64,000 bases of DNA from Saccharopolyspora elongata (GCF_004348985.1 NZ_SMKW01000049.1:1-64000); one strand, 5' to 3'. Positions 34,026-43,189 are shown, numbered from the stretch's first letter. Made by a program: numbers and translations. Notes: generated by a model not told the origin, from the sequence alone.

Positions 34026-34570
34026 CCTGGCGGCGGACTTCCTCCACATCGACACCGCGCTCGGCAAGCGCCTCTACGCCCTGGTGTTCCTCGAACACGG
34101 CACACGGCGGCTACACATCGCTGGCGTCACCACCCGACCCAGGACTGGACCACACAACAGGCCCGCAACCTCACCATCGATCTCGGTAGAGGGCTGAACG
34201 CGCTCCGCTTCCTGCTCCGCGACCGCGACCGCGACAGGAAGTATTCGGCGCCTTCGGCTGCCGTTCTCCAGGCTGAGAACATAGACATCCTCACCAGCGC
34301 ACCCCAAGCGCCGCGGATGAACGCACACTGCGAACGGGTCATCAGAACCCTCCGCAACGAGGTCTGCGATCACATCCTGATCCTCAACGAGGCACACGCT
34401 CGACTGATCCTCGCCGAGTACCAGCGGCACTACAACCAGCATCGGCCCCACCGAGCCCGACAACGACGACCACCCGAATTTCATCACCAGCACGAGCGAG
34501 CGCACGAAGCCAACGCCCGCACGTTGCTACGCACCCACGTCCTCGATGGACTTATCGACGAATACCGGTA
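34026..34570 (+). pseudogene. Integrase-core (DDE, IS3/IS481-like) transposase remnant
   Basis: Translation in two frames gives DFLHIDTALGKRLYALVFLE (first catalytic Asp region), then RNLTIDLGRGLNALRFLLRDRDRKY (second Asp), and SAPQAPRMNAHCERVIRTLRNE (catalytic Glu), ending YQRHYNQHRPHRA and LIDEYRYAA. A frameshift lies near 34130, and the N-terminal helix-turn-helix region is missing. Dead transposase. Confidence 0.78.
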
Positions 34571-34686
34571 TGCGGCTCGACATGCAGCGATGACTTTTCG
34601 AGCGGTACAGGTCTCAGCCAGTCAGGCTCGAGTCGGTCGTGTTGGCGCCGATACGACAGTTGCGGCAGCGGCGGCGCCAGGATGCG

Positions 34687-35503
34687 TCAGTGGTGTAACG
34701 CGTCATCCAAGACGGAGGCGATGTCTGGGTGCCAGCTCTCGAAACCCGCTTCGGTCAGGCGGGTAGGGACGACCCTCAAGCTGCCCAGGACCTCGGGAGC
34801 CACTTGACCCATGGCTACCCGAAGCGCTCCAGTAGGCACACGCAGCAACGCTTGCTTGCCGATCGCACTCGCTAGCGCGTGGGTGAATGCCCGGCTTCGG
34901 ATCGGGTTGGGCACGGCGATGTTGTAAGGCCCTTCAGCTCCTGGACGGGCCATGAGAAACCGGATCGCGCGGACCGCGTCGGCGAGTGATACGTAGCTCC
35001 AGAACTCGCTCCCGCTACCCAAGGTGGCCCCCAGCCCCACTCGGAACATGGGCAGCAGCCTGGGCAGGAATCCACCGCAACGGGAGACCACCAGGCCAAG
35101 TCGCAAGTGACATACGGCGATTCCCGCAGCGCTCGCCGGGCTGGTCGCCTCCTCCCAGGCGCGTGTGACCGTGGGAAGGAAACCGTCCGCCACACCACTC
35201 GCGGACTCGCCCAGCACCTCGTCACCACGATCGACGCCGTAAAACCGAATACCGGAAGCCGAGATCATCACCCGAGGTGGTCGATGTGCTGCCGCTGCCG
35301 CGACCGCAAGCGTGTGAGCACTATCGATCCGGCTGCGCAGTAACAGGGACTTGTATCCTCGTGTCCAGCGCTGCCCACCCAGAGGTGCACCGGCCAGATT
35401 GACGATGCCCTCGGCTCCCGCGACCCAGGCCGAACTGGGCTCGGCAACTGGGTCCCACCGCACTTCATCCGGCGACGCCGGCTCCCGCCATGACCACGAG
35501 CAT
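34687..35503 (-). pseudogene. TIGR01777-type (SDR39U1/YfcH-like) epimerase, N-terminally deleted
   Basis: From a GTG at 35463 the frame reads RWDPVAEPSSAWVAGAEGIVNLAGAPL in two pieces, then the family motifs LRSRIDSAHTLA, MISASGIRFYG, WEEATSPA, RLGLVVSRCGGFLPRL, YVSLADAVRAI and GPYNIAVPNP. The N-terminal Rossmann strand with GAxGxxG is not in this frame. Upstream, an ATG at 35503 opens LVVMAGAGVAG and stops, which looks like the true start fused to the middle by a deletion of ~30 codons and a shift. The ATG overlaps the stop of the membrane-protein gene (TGATG), showing the two were translationally coupled. Confidence 0.72.
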
Positions 35504-35949
35504 CACGCCACCATCCCCGCGCTAGCGGCCAACGCGACGACGAACGCGGTGCTGACCAGCCCCAACATGATCCACGCCTGCCACCGCAGCCGCCGGCGAA
35601 ACCACGCCAACTCGTTGGCGGAGGCGAAGACCCGTGCAGGCCAATGCCGCCACGAAACGTTGCAGAACACCGTCCCGGCAGCCGCGTACAGCACGGCGAC
35701 GGCACCGTAGGCGACCACCCGCTGCGGCACGAGAGCGGCAAGGCCGGAGGTGCTCAGCAGGAGGGTGCAGATCACGCCCGCTACCGGCCACCGGTTCCCG
35801 CTCGCCAACTCAAGCAGGAAATCCTCACGCTGATGCTCGTCGGGAAAGAACCGCGCCACCCGCGGCTGAACCACCACGAGGCTGTACACCATCGATCCCA
35901 GCCACACAGCGGCGAGGGTCAGATGAACCAGAACAAGGATCGCGGCTAA
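35503..35949 (-). pseudogene. Four-helix membrane protein, main part (5' end cut off by IS701-family element)
   Basis: The frame codes AAILVLVHLTLAAVWLGSMVYS, then three more hydrophobic segments (PVAGVICTLLLSTSGLAAL, VVAYGAVAVLYAAAGTVF, WIMLGLVSTAFVVALAASA). This resembles copper-resistance CopD/DUF4149-like small membrane proteins, with a His in the first helix. Sequence upstream of 35949 belongs to an insertion sequence. The missing first eight codons lie at 37982-38006. Stop and start of the next gene overlap (TGATG). Confidence 0.8.
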
Positions 35950-36040
35950 TACTCCAGCCGTAGATCGTGATCTGCCGATTGTGGCTAGTCCTAGGGCCTC
36001 GGTCAGGGCGCTTGAGGATCCGGTTTCAGGGGCGAGTGCT

Positions 36041-36547
36041 TTAGCGAAGTGAGTGACGCTGGTAGCGCGATTCGGGTGGCCCGAAGGTCAGTTCGTTCTT
36101 GTCGAGGGCGTTGGCGATGGTCAGTTGGCTGTGGGGGAAGTGGAAGCTGACAGCGACTGTTCCCTGGGCGATGTCGCGCCCGGTCCATTCGAGGAGCTCG
36201 ACGTCCTGAAGGACCTGGCCGTAGAGGGCGTGCAGCTCAACGTGCATGTCGTGGCGCCACTGGAGATCGAAGTCGGGCCACAGGACCGGCTGGTGGGGAT
36301 CGATCGTGTTCCAGGTGATCGAGAGGTCATCGAACTTTTGGTGGTTGATCTCAACCTGTTCTCCGGTGAAGTCGAGCAAGACCGGGCAGTCGGAGAACCA
36401 CTCGTTGTCCTGAACGTCCCAGATCAGCCAGGCATCGGTCAGCGGGCGGCCGATGAGCGCACGCAGGTGCCGGCCGTGGGCCGCCACGACGGCGGAGCGA
36501 CCGTTCAGCCAATGAGGCCGGTAGCCTTCGATCCCGAAGTTGAACAC
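36041..36547 (-). CDS. Hypothetical passenger protein of the IS701-family element, 168 aa
   Basis: GTG at 36547 has GAGAGGATCC upstream. The protein is mixed alpha/beta, rich in Trp (HWLNGR, WLIWDVQDNEWF, SITWNT, FDLQWRHD, LEWTGRD) and has no signal peptide, membrane helix or nuclease motif that I recognise. It lies between the left inverted repeat and the transposase, transcribed divergently from it with 93 bases between the starts. It is not a known transposition function of IS701. A cargo gene, for instance an immunity, anti-phage or regulatory protein, is possible, but nothing in the sequence decides. Confidence 0.75.
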   Translation of the reverse strand: MFNFGIEGYRPHWLNGRSAVVAAHGRHLRALIGRPLTDAWLIWDVQDNEWFSDCPVLLDFTGEQVEINHQKFDDLSITWNTIDPHQPVLWPDFDLQWRHDMHVELHALYGQVLQDVELLEWTGRDIAQGTVAVSFHFPHSQLTIANALDKNELTFGPPESRYQRHSLR

Positions 36548-36640
36548 GTCAGGATCCTCTCAGAATGAGACGTCACGCGACTTCGGCAAGGCTCTGGGGT
36601 TGGCCCGGGAACTGGTGCGGCCACCGGTGATCATCGGTGT

Positions 36641-37957
36641 GTGAAGACAGAAGATCAGGCGGTGGCCGCAGGCCCCAGCATAAGCCCCGCGCAGTGGCGG
36701 GCGATGTTCGATGAGCTGACCGGACGGATCGCGGGCCGGTTCGCCCGGATCGAACCCCGTCGCCGGGCAGAAAAACTGCTACTGGGCTTGGTTTCTGAGC
36801 TGCCACGGAAGAACTGTTGGACCATCGCCGAGCACGTTGGCGACGTGACTCCGGACGGCCTGCAGCACCTGCTCGCGCGAGCGGTCTGGGACGCTGACGT
36901 GGTGCGCGATGACCTGCGTGCCTACGTCCTCGACCACCTCGGCGCGCAGAACGCGATCCTCGTGATCGACGAGACCGGGGATCTGAAGAAGGGCACCCGA
37001 ACCGTCGGAGTGCAGCGTCAATACACCGGAACCGCCGGTCGGATCGAGAACTCCCAGGTTGCGGTCTACCTGACCTACGCCACCAGCGCGGGACACGCCT
37101 TCCTCGACCGAGCCCTGTATCTGCCGAAATCCTGGACCGACGACGCCGAACGCTGTGCTGCAGCCGGGATCGACGAGAACGTGCAGTTCGCGACCAAGCC
37201 CGCACTGGCCACCACGATGATCACTCGCGCACTCGACGCCGGCGTCGACGCCCCGTGGGTGACCGGCGACGAGGTTTACGGCGCCGACCCTCGCCTGCGC
37301 ACGGCACTCGAGGCTCGGGGTGTCGGCTATGTGCTGGCCATGGGACGCGACTGCCGCGTCACCACCGCTGCCGGGAAGTTCCGCCCCGACGAACTCGCCA
37401 CACGCCTGCCCAAGCGCCTCTGGCAGCGACTATCGGCCGGAGCCGGAGCGAAAGGACACCGGTACTACGACTGGGCGCTGGTCGACATCGACCCCGAGCC
37501 GGCGGGGCATCGGTGGCTGCTCATCCGCCGCAATCGCAGCACGCAAGAACTGGCCTTCTACCGCTGCTACGCCCCCAGCCCGGCGTCGCTACCGACCCTG
37601 GTCCGTGTCGCCGGAACCCGTTGGTGCGTCGAGGAATCGTTCCAGGCCAGCAAAGGACTCACCGGCCTTGACCAGCACCAAGTTCGCCGCTGGGACTCCT
37701 GGCACCGCTGGACCGTTCTAGCCATGCTCGCGTTCGCGTTCCTCGCCGCCGTCGCCGCGACCGAGCGCGCCCACAATCCGGCACCAATAGGCTGGATTTC
37801 CTTGACCTGCAACGAAATCCAGCACCTGTTCGCCACGATCGTCGTCACACCGGCCCGCAACACCGCGCACCGGTTGCGCTGCACGAACTGGCGCAGACGC
37901 CGCCAATACCAAGCCCGACAAGCCCACTACCAGCGACAATCCACTTACCAATCATGA
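36641..37957 (+). CDS. IS701-family transposase, 438 aa
   Basis: GTG at 36641. DDE transposase of the IS4/IS701 superfamily: D110 in LVIDETGDLKKG, D210 in VTGDEVYGAD and E331 in RWCVEESFQASKGLTGLDQ are the likely catalytic triad. The N-terminal helical DNA-binding part (1-95) and the hydrophobic, Trp-rich C-terminal part are complete. Length matches the family (~400-450). Both terminal repeats and the target duplication are intact around it. Confidence 0.94.
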   Translation: MKTEDQAVAAGPSISPAQWRAMFDELTGRIAGRFARIEPRRRAEKLLLGLVSELPRKNCWTIAEHVGDVTPDGLQHLLARAVWDADVVRDDLRAYVLDHLGAQNAILVIDETGDLKKGTRTVGVQRQYTGTAGRIENSQVAVYLTYATSAGHAFLDRALYLPKSWTDDAERCAAAGIDENVQFATKPALATTMITRALDAGVDAPWVTGDEVYGADPRLRTALEARGVGYVLAMGRDCRVTTAAGKFRPDELATRLPKRLWQRLSAGAGAKGHRYYDWALVDIDPEPAGHRWLLIRRNRSTQELAFYRCYAPSPASLPTLVRVAGTRWCVEESFQASKGLTGLDQHQVRRWDSWHRWTVLAMLAFAFLAAVAATERAHNPAPIGWISLTCNEIQHLFATIVVTPARNTAHRLRCTNWRRRRQYQARQAHYQRQSTYQS

Positions 37958-37981
37958 CCGTCACGATCTACGGCTGGAGTA

Positions 37982-38006
37982 CTAACGCTCCCACGGAGGT
38001 GGACAT
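37982..38006 (-). pseudogene. 5' end of the membrane-protein gene separated by IS701
   Basis: ATG at 38006 reads MSTSVGAL and then meets the insertion sequence. Splicing out 35950-37981 and one CTAA copy gives MSTSVGALAAILVLVHLTLA in frame with the membrane protein at 35503-35949, about 150 residues in total. Confidence 0.75.
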
Positions 38007-38500
38007 TCTTGAACGCTAATCATTCGTCCGATCTCGCGTAGCCGGTTGACCCAGACTGAAGTATCCCGGTGGCACCGAAGTGGTCACGGACCCGCCGCAT
38101 CAGGAAGAGTGTTCTTCGGCCCGGGCGGGCGAGCGGCACAAGTCGGTGCCGGTTTCGATCGGGGCGCTTCGCACGCCATCCGACGTTGACCGCCGGCCGC
38201 CGTCGGCACTCCTGCCAGCGAGTGCATCGCCGTCACCAGCCGAGCACTACTCGGATAGCGCAGTGCTTCGGGCGTGGCTCGCGGCGGCGTAACGGGGGCG
38301 CCATCCAACTGTGGTCGGTGGCTGGATATGACGCAGGCTCGGTTCAGCCAGACCGGAACGCGGCGACGAGTTCAAAATGTTTAATCTGGGATTAGCGGTA
38401 ATAAACCGAGTTCACCCCGTTACCAATTGGCAATGAAATGTGATCGGGATCACGATATTGCTGGTTGCAGTGGGTTATTGACCACCATATTGTCCCATTC
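38007..38500. other. Intergenic region upstream of the first M23 gene
   Basis: About 490 bases with no supported gene. The right half (38370-38500) is distinctly AT-rich. It contains a CRP-like inverted repeat, TGTGA-N6-TCACG, at 38439-38454, and is probably the promoter and leader of the M23 peptidase gene. No riboswitch fold is evident by eye. Confidence 0.5.
38439..38454 (+). promoter_or_regulatory. CRP/GlxR-like site
   Basis: TGTGATCGGGATCACG matches the TGTGA-N6-TCACA consensus with one mismatch. It lies 47 bases before the GTG start of a secreted peptidase gene. In actinobacteria CRP-family proteins often control wall-hydrolase genes. Confidence 0.45.
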
Positions 38501-39091
38501 GTGAACAAATTACTCAGGGCGGCCGCGATCGCCTCGACCCTTGCAATCGGTACATTCGCAGGAGTCAGCGCCGCTGCCGCCGCCCCGAACTTGACGACCA
38601 CCGCGACCGTCGCTTCTGCGCAGGCGACCGGGCTGCCCGACAACACCTGGTGGGGTGTGCCGAACGGCGCAACCGAAGCCGGGTACAACCTCTACGTTCC
38701 CGGTTACCAGTTCGGCTGCAATGGCGATCAGCGCCACAAGGGCCTCGACATCTCAGCGCCCACCGGAACCAACATCCACGCTTGGGGATCGGGCCAGGTC
38801 GTAGGCACCGGTTATGACGACGGTGGATATCACCGCTGGATCCAGGTCTACTTCCCGTCGATCGACATGACGATGACCCTGGGCCACCTGCTGGACGGTT
38901 CCCAGCTGCCGGTTGGCCGCACCTTCGAAGAAGGTGATGTGTGGGCGCAGGTCGGGACGACGGCGGACGGACTCACCTTCTCGCACGTCCATTACCGCGC
39001 GTCGCACGGCAACTGGGGCGCCTCGCCCATCGGCCCCTGCGACGATGTGGACCCGTTCGTGGTGTGGTCCTCTTTGGGCTTGCCCGCCTGA
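38501..39091 (+). CDS. Secreted M23 (LytM) family metallopeptidase, 196 aa
   Basis: GTG at 38501 opens a Sec signal peptide (basic NKLLR, hydrophobic AAAIASTLAIGTFAGVSA, cleavage near AAA-AP). The peptidase domain has the zinc motif HKGLD at H79-D83 and HVH at H162/H164, with GHLLDG preceding. M23 enzymes cut glycyl or D,D peptide bonds of peptidoglycan. There is no ribosome site, so the message may be leaderless or the start slightly different; TTG at 38465 is in frame. A second, related gene follows 160 bases downstream, and the pair may act together on the wall. Confidence 0.85.
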   Translation: MNKLLRAAAIASTLAIGTFAGVSAAAAAPNLTTTATVASAQATGLPDNTWWGVPNGATEAGYNLYVPGYQFGCNGDQRHKGLDISAPTGTNIHAWGSGQVVGTGYDDGGYHRWIQVYFPSIDMTMTLGHLLDGSQLPVGRTFEEGDVWAQVGTTADGLTFSHVHYRASHGNWGASPIGPCDDVDPFVVWSSLGLPA

Positions 39092-39251
39092 TCCACATCT
39101 CCCAGTGCGCCGCCAGGCGTGTGCCGCTGCCGGCGACGATCAGCAGCTCCGAAGTGGACCTGGAGTCCCTGTTCTCTCCTGCGCCCCCCGGAGCAATTCG
39201 TCATCGCGGCCGGCTTGTTCTTGCAGTCCGTTCTTTTCGAAAGGTGACGAC

Positions 39252-39803
39252 GTGGTGAACCGGAAAAATTCATTCAGGACAATTGTCGGCGCTGTCGCGC
39301 CGGTGTTCATGGGCGCAACGTTCATGTTGGGGAGTGCGACGCCGGCTTCGGCCGCGGACGACTACGCACTGCCGTATCCCGCTGGTGAGTCGTACGTGGT
39401 GACCCAGGGGCCGGAGGGCACCTACTCGCACGTTGGCCCGTACAACGAGTACGCCTGGGACTTCGGTCTTCCCGCCAACTACGAGGTGTCAGCTGCCCAG
39501 GGTGGGACCATCCTCGCGTCGGACTGGTCGCCGTACTGGCAGAACGGCATCGAGGTCATCATCCAGCACCCGAACGGCCAGTGCACCCACTACGCGCACC
39601 TCAACAAGGCGATCTACAACACCGGCGACCAGGTTCCGCAGGGGCGGGTCATCGGCTTGTCGGGGAGCACTGGAGCGTCGTCTGCTCCACACCTGCACTT
39701 CCAGGTGATCGACTGCAACACCCGCGTAGGCATTCCCGCCATGTTGCAGGGGCAGACGCCCGGCACCGGTACGTCGCCGGTGAGCGTGAACCCCCGATCT
39801 TGA
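39252..39803 (+). CDS. Secreted M23 family metallopeptidase, 183 aa
   Basis: GTG at 39252 (the next codon is also GTG) follows GAAAGGTGA. Signal peptide ~1-35, cleavage near ASA-AD. The domain shows H60 and D70 in SHVGPYNEYAWDFG, a variant spacing of the first zinc motif, then HYAHL and the HLH motif at H147/H149 in SAPHLHFQV. It resembles the first gene in function but not closely in sequence, so they are not a recent duplication. Terminated by the hairpin at 39878-39909. Confidence 0.86.
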   Translation: MVNRKNSFRTIVGAVAPVFMGATFMLGSATPASAADDYALPYPAGESYVVTQGPEGTYSHVGPYNEYAWDFGLPANYEVSAAQGGTILASDWSPYWQNGIEVIIQHPNGQCTHYAHLNKAIYNTGDQVPQGRVIGLSGSTGASSAPHLHFQVIDCNTRVGIPAMLQGQTPGTGTSPVSVNPRS

Positions 39804-39877
39804 CCCTGAACGCGGACGCGATCCTGTTGCACCTCCTTGCGGCCCAACAGGGTCGGAACTGAACGAGCACGCAACGG

Positions 39878-39909
39878 CGGGGGTTGACCTCGAACGAGGT
39901 CAACCCCCG
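39878..39909. terminator. 15-bp stem terminator between convergent genes
   Basis: CGGGGGTTGACCTCG and its exact complement, separated by AA only, lie 75 bases after the second M23 gene and before the convergent amidohydrolase gene. Confidence 0.78.
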
Positions 39910-40045
39910 TCTGGCGCGTGGAGGCGTCAATCGGAAGGTCGACGCAGGCTCGTCGAGCGGCGCTGTCCTTTTCGGGCCGGGTGCATGGAATTGCCTGTCC
40001 TGGTCGAGAATGCGGTCATCCGGTTCGACCTGGGCGAACGGATCT

Positions 40046-41662
40046 TCATTCGCGCGCGTAGACCTCCGTACCGCCGACGTAGGTGGCCCGGACTGCGATC
40101 TTCGAGATCTGGTCGTGGGGCACCTCGAGCGGATCGTCTTCGAGCACCACGAAATCGGCGAGCTGACCGACGATCAGCGAGCCCTTCAGCCCTTCCTCAC
40201 CGGTGCTGGCCGCTGATCCAGTTGTGTAGACCGACAACGCCTCGGCCGGAGAGACCCGCTGCCCCGCACCGACAACCGACCCATCCCAGCCGGTCCGCGT
40301 GACCATGCTCTGCACCGCCAGGAGGGGTTCCACCGGACCACACGGATAGTCGGACGAACCGGCGACGGTGATGCCGGCGTCCAGAAAAGAGCGGTGGGCG
40401 AACATCCGCTCCACCCGGGCCTCGCCGTACCAATCGATCAAGCGCCCGCCATGCTGGTGAACGTAGTTGCCGAACGGCACAGCGATCGCGGACAGAGCTC
40501 GGATCCGGCCGAGGATATCGTCGTCCACCAGACTGCAGTGCTCGATGCGGTGCCGCAGGCCAGGTTTCGGCATTTCCCGGTGGGCGCGTTCAAGTTCGTC
40601 GAGCACGAGCCGGATTGCCCTGTCTCCGTTGGCGTGGACGCAGACCCGGTTGCCATCGCCGTGCACCGCCCGGACGATGTCGGCGAGTTCCTCCCGCGTG
40701 AGCACCTGGATGCCGTGGTCGCCGGTGCTGTGGTGCGGCTCGTCGAGCAGGCACGTCCGGCCGCCGACCGCGCCATCGGCGAAGGTCTTGACGCCGACGA
40801 AACGAAGCCCGGCGTCCCCGAAGCCCGAACGAAGGCCGAGCCGGCGCAAGGTGTCGTAGTGCTCGGCGGCCAGGAGGAACCCGACCCTCATCGTCAGCAG
40901 CCCCTGCTCCCGCGCCGCGGCGAAGAGGCGGATGTCGTCTGGCCCCACGAGTGCGTCGCACACCGATGTCACGCCGGCCGCGTGCCAGCGGCGCACCACG
41001 CGTCCAAGCGCCTCTACGCGGTCGTCGAACCGAGACTGCGGTACGACTGGGCCTCCCGCCGCATTGACGTGACCGTAGGCGAAGTCGGTCAACGCGCGTT
41101 CGTAGAGGACGCCATCGAGCCGCCCGGTCGCGTCCCGGCCGTACTCGCCACCACTCGGAGGTAGCGACTCATCGGTGATGCCGCCTGCGGCCAGCGCTGC
41201 CGAGTTGACCACACCCCAGTGACAGGCGACGTGCAGCACGATCGCCGGGACAGCGCCCGTGACCGCGTCCAGGTCCCAACGGGTAAGTCGGCGCCCCTCG
41301 GCCATCCGCGCATCGTCGTAGCCGAAGGCGCGGACCCAGCCGTCCACCGGTTCGCGCCCTGCAGCGGCTCCGACCTTCGCGGTCAGCTCCGCGAGGGAGG
41401 ACACCTCCGCTGGGGACACGTCGATCTGGAGCTCGCTGTCGGCGGCCATCGACAGGTGCACGTGCGCGTCGTTGAAGCCAGGGGTGACAACTGCGTCGCC
41501 CAGGTCCACGAGCCGCGCGAGGGGCAGCGACCGCCGAAGGTCGTCCGCATCGCCCACCGCAACGATTCTGTCCCCGAGCACCGCGACCGCGTCAGCGGAT
41601 GGCGAGGACGGCGTGATGACCCGACGCGCACGGAAGATGCGCGGCTCGGCTGACGAATGCAT
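40046..41662 (-). CDS. YtcJ-like metal-dependent amidohydrolase, 538 aa
   Basis: ATG at 41662 with GGAA upstream. This is an amidohydrolase-3 family enzyme: metal motif HVHLS in VTPGFNDAHVHLSMA, HANGDRA (metal His), HRIEHCSLV and SDYPCGPVEP with the C-terminal Asp. The N- and C-terminal beta-sandwich is present (VVAVG..., IVGQLADFVVLEDDPLEVP). Cytoplasmic. Such enzymes hydrolyse amides of unusual substrates. It is followed by a metabolite:H+ symporter gene 112 bases upstream on the same strand and a divergent LysR gene beyond, so it probably degrades the compound imported by the transporter under LysR control. Confidence 0.9.
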   Translation of the reverse strand: MHSSAEPRIFRARRVITPSSPSADAVAVLGDRIVAVGDADDLRRSLPLARLVDLGDAVVTPGFNDAHVHLSMAADSELQIDVSPAEVSSLAELTAKVGAAAGREPVDGWVRAFGYDDARMAEGRRLTRWDLDAVTGAVPAIVLHVACHWGVVNSAALAAGGITDESLPPSGGEYGRDATGRLDGVLYERALTDFAYGHVNAAGGPVVPQSRFDDRVEALGRVVRRWHAAGVTSVCDALVGPDDIRLFAAAREQGLLTMRVGFLLAAEHYDTLRRLGLRSGFGDAGLRFVGVKTFADGAVGGRTCLLDEPHHSTGDHGIQVLTREELADIVRAVHGDGNRVCVHANGDRAIRLVLDELERAHREMPKPGLRHRIEHCSLVDDDILGRIRALSAIAVPFGNYVHQHGGRLIDWYGEARVERMFAHRSFLDAGITVAGSSDYPCGPVEPLLAVQSMVTRTGWDGSVVGAGQRVSPAEALSVYTTGSAASTGEEGLKGSLIVGQLADFVVLEDDPLEVPHDQISKIAVRATYVGGTEVYARE

Positions 41663-41773
41663 GCGATTCCTTCCAGGTTTTCGATGCTGAGAAAGCTGGG
41701 ACCGCGCCTGTCGGCGTGTTGACGTCCACTGTGGCGCGTTGGGGTTCGCCCGGGGCGAATGTCGCCCCGAGTC

Positions 41774-43102
41774 TCATGCGGGCGCATCGCTGGCGCGAAG
41801 GTCCGAGTTGTCCGGCAGATCCGCAACGCCTTGGGACTTCGCTGTCCTGCGGCCCAGCGCGGCCACGCACACCAAGGTCAAGACGATCAGCCCGACGTGG
41901 TAGGCGACGACCAGGCCGATTCCGCCGCTGGAGAGCAGGGACTGTGCGATGAGCGGGACCGAGCCGCCGATCACCGTTGCGGAAAGCTGGTAGGCCAACG
42001 AGATTCCGGTGTACCGGATCCTGGCGGGGAACGCGTGTGTGAGGAAGCCGGCGAGGACGGCGAAGTAGGCCGGCGCGACGATGTTGATGAGGACGATGCC
42101 GAGGACGATCTTGCTCCCGTCGCCCGTGCTGACGAGCAGGTAGAAGACCGGGGTGAGGAGGGCGCTCGCCACCAGGGCCACGATCATGAACCGCGTGGCG
42201 CCGACGCGGTGCGCGATCAGCGCTGCCACCGGTTGCGCGCAGAACTGGACGACGGTGCCCACCAGCAGGGCCGAGAGGATCATCTCCCGGGTCACGCCGA
42301 GCTCGGTCGTGGTCCAAGCGATCATGAACGCGTTCAGGAAGTACGCTGCGCCGATCCCGATGGCCGATGCCCCGATTCCCAACAGGACTGCAGCCGGGGC
42401 CGTCCGCAGCACTTCTGCCGCCGGCGCCTTGACGATCTCGCCGCGTCGCTTGGCCGCCAAGAACTCCGGCGACTCAGCCACGGTCAGCCTGATGACCAAG
42501 CCCACGATCAGCAAGACAGCAGACACGAGGAACGGAACACGCCACCCCCAGGCGGCGAAGTCCTCAGCCGACAGCCGGCTCACGCCCAGGAAGACCAGGG
42601 TCGCCAGCAGGCCACCCGCCGGCGAGCCCTGCTGGGCGAAGGCACCGAAGAGGATTCGACGGCTCGGTGGCGCGTGCTCAGCCGCGATCAGCACAGCTCC
42701 TCCCCATTCACCGCCAAGCGCCAGGCCCTGCACCAATCGGAGCAGGATGAGGAGGGCCGGGGCAGCCATCCCGATCGAGGCATAGCTGGGCACCAGACCG
42801 ATGGCGGTACTGGAGACGCCCATGAGGACCAGTGTGGTGACGAGCGTCTTCTTGCGGCCGATCCGATCGCCGAGATGACCGAAGACCACACCTCCCAGCG
42901 GCCGGGCGAGGAAACCCGTCCAGAAGGTCGCGAAGGACGCGAGCAGACCGGCTACCGGTGACGCCGTGGGAAAGAAGACCTCCCCGAAGACGAGCGCCGC
43001 GGCGGTTCCGAAGATGAAGAAGTCGTACCACTCGATCGCGGTGCCGATGAACGATCCGAGGCCCGCCCGGCGGGCTGCGCGGAGATCAGAAGAACTGGAC
43101 AT
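41774..43102 (-). CDS. MFS transporter, metabolite:H+ symporter (MHS) family, 442 aa
   Basis: ATG at 43102 follows GAGGAGACGG, better than the upstream in-frame start at 43168. It has twelve hydrophobic segments, the MHS signature IGTAIEWYDFFIFGTAAAL after the N-terminus, the loop motif GHLGDRIGRKKTL between helices 2 and 3, and RLVQGLALGGEWGGAVL. MHS proteins import organic acids, betaine or shikimate-like solutes with protons. It is likely co-transcribed with the amidohydrolase gene downstream. Confidence 0.93.
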   Translation of the reverse strand: MSSSSDLRAARRAGLGSFIGTAIEWYDFFIFGTAAALVFGEVFFPTASPVAGLLASFATFWTGFLARPLGGVVFGHLGDRIGRKKTLVTTLVLMGVSSTAIGLVPSYASIGMAAPALLILLRLVQGLALGGEWGGAVLIAAEHAPPSRRILFGAFAQQGSPAGGLLATLVFLGVSRLSAEDFAAWGWRVPFLVSAVLLIVGLVIRLTVAESPEFLAAKRRGEIVKAPAAEVLRTAPAAVLLGIGASAIGIGAAYFLNAFMIAWTTTELGVTREMILSALLVGTVVQFCAQPVAALIAHRVGATRFMIVALVASALLTPVFYLLVSTGDGSKIVLGIVLINIVAPAYFAVLAGFLTHAFPARIRYTGISLAYQLSATVIGGSVPLIAQSLLSSGGIGLVVAYHVGLIVLTLVCVAALGRRTAKSQGVADLPDNSDLRASDAPA

Positions 43103-43164
43103 GCCGTCTCCTCGACGACGGGAGCGTTGAGGCTCGGTGGCCGGAACGGGATCTGATTCTGAGC

Positions 43165-43189
43165 GCATGTGGCATATGCCGTCTAATGC
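43165..43189. promoter_or_regulatory. Palindromic site in the LysR-MFS intergenic region
   Basis: GGCATATGCC at 43171-43180 is nested inside GCAT (43165-43168) and ATGC (43186-43189). It lies about 30 bases before the LysR ATG and 63 bases before the transporter ATG, the usual place for a LysR-type operator. Confidence 0.5.

Larger units (their letters stand above)
35950..37981 (+). mobile_element. IS701-family insertion sequence with a passenger gene
   Basis: Perfect terminal inverted repeats of 21 bases lie at 35950-35970 and 37961-37981 (inner 20: actccagccgtagatcgtga). CTAA is duplicated at 35946-35949 and 37982-37985, matching the YTAR target preference of IS701. The transposase gene at 36641-37957 is intact. 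At 2032 bases it is longer than simple IS701 members (~1.4 kb). The extra ~550 bases carry a divergent gene for a 168-residue protein. The element splits a membrane-protein gene at its eighth codon. Exact ends, an intact target duplication and an intact transposase point to a recent, possibly still active insertion. Confidence 0.93.

Noticed and set aside
38007-38500. c-di-AMP (ydaO-type) riboswitch ahead of the M23 gene, as is common in actinobacteria
   Set aside because: I could not recognise the conserved core in this stretch; only a CRP-like site is supported.
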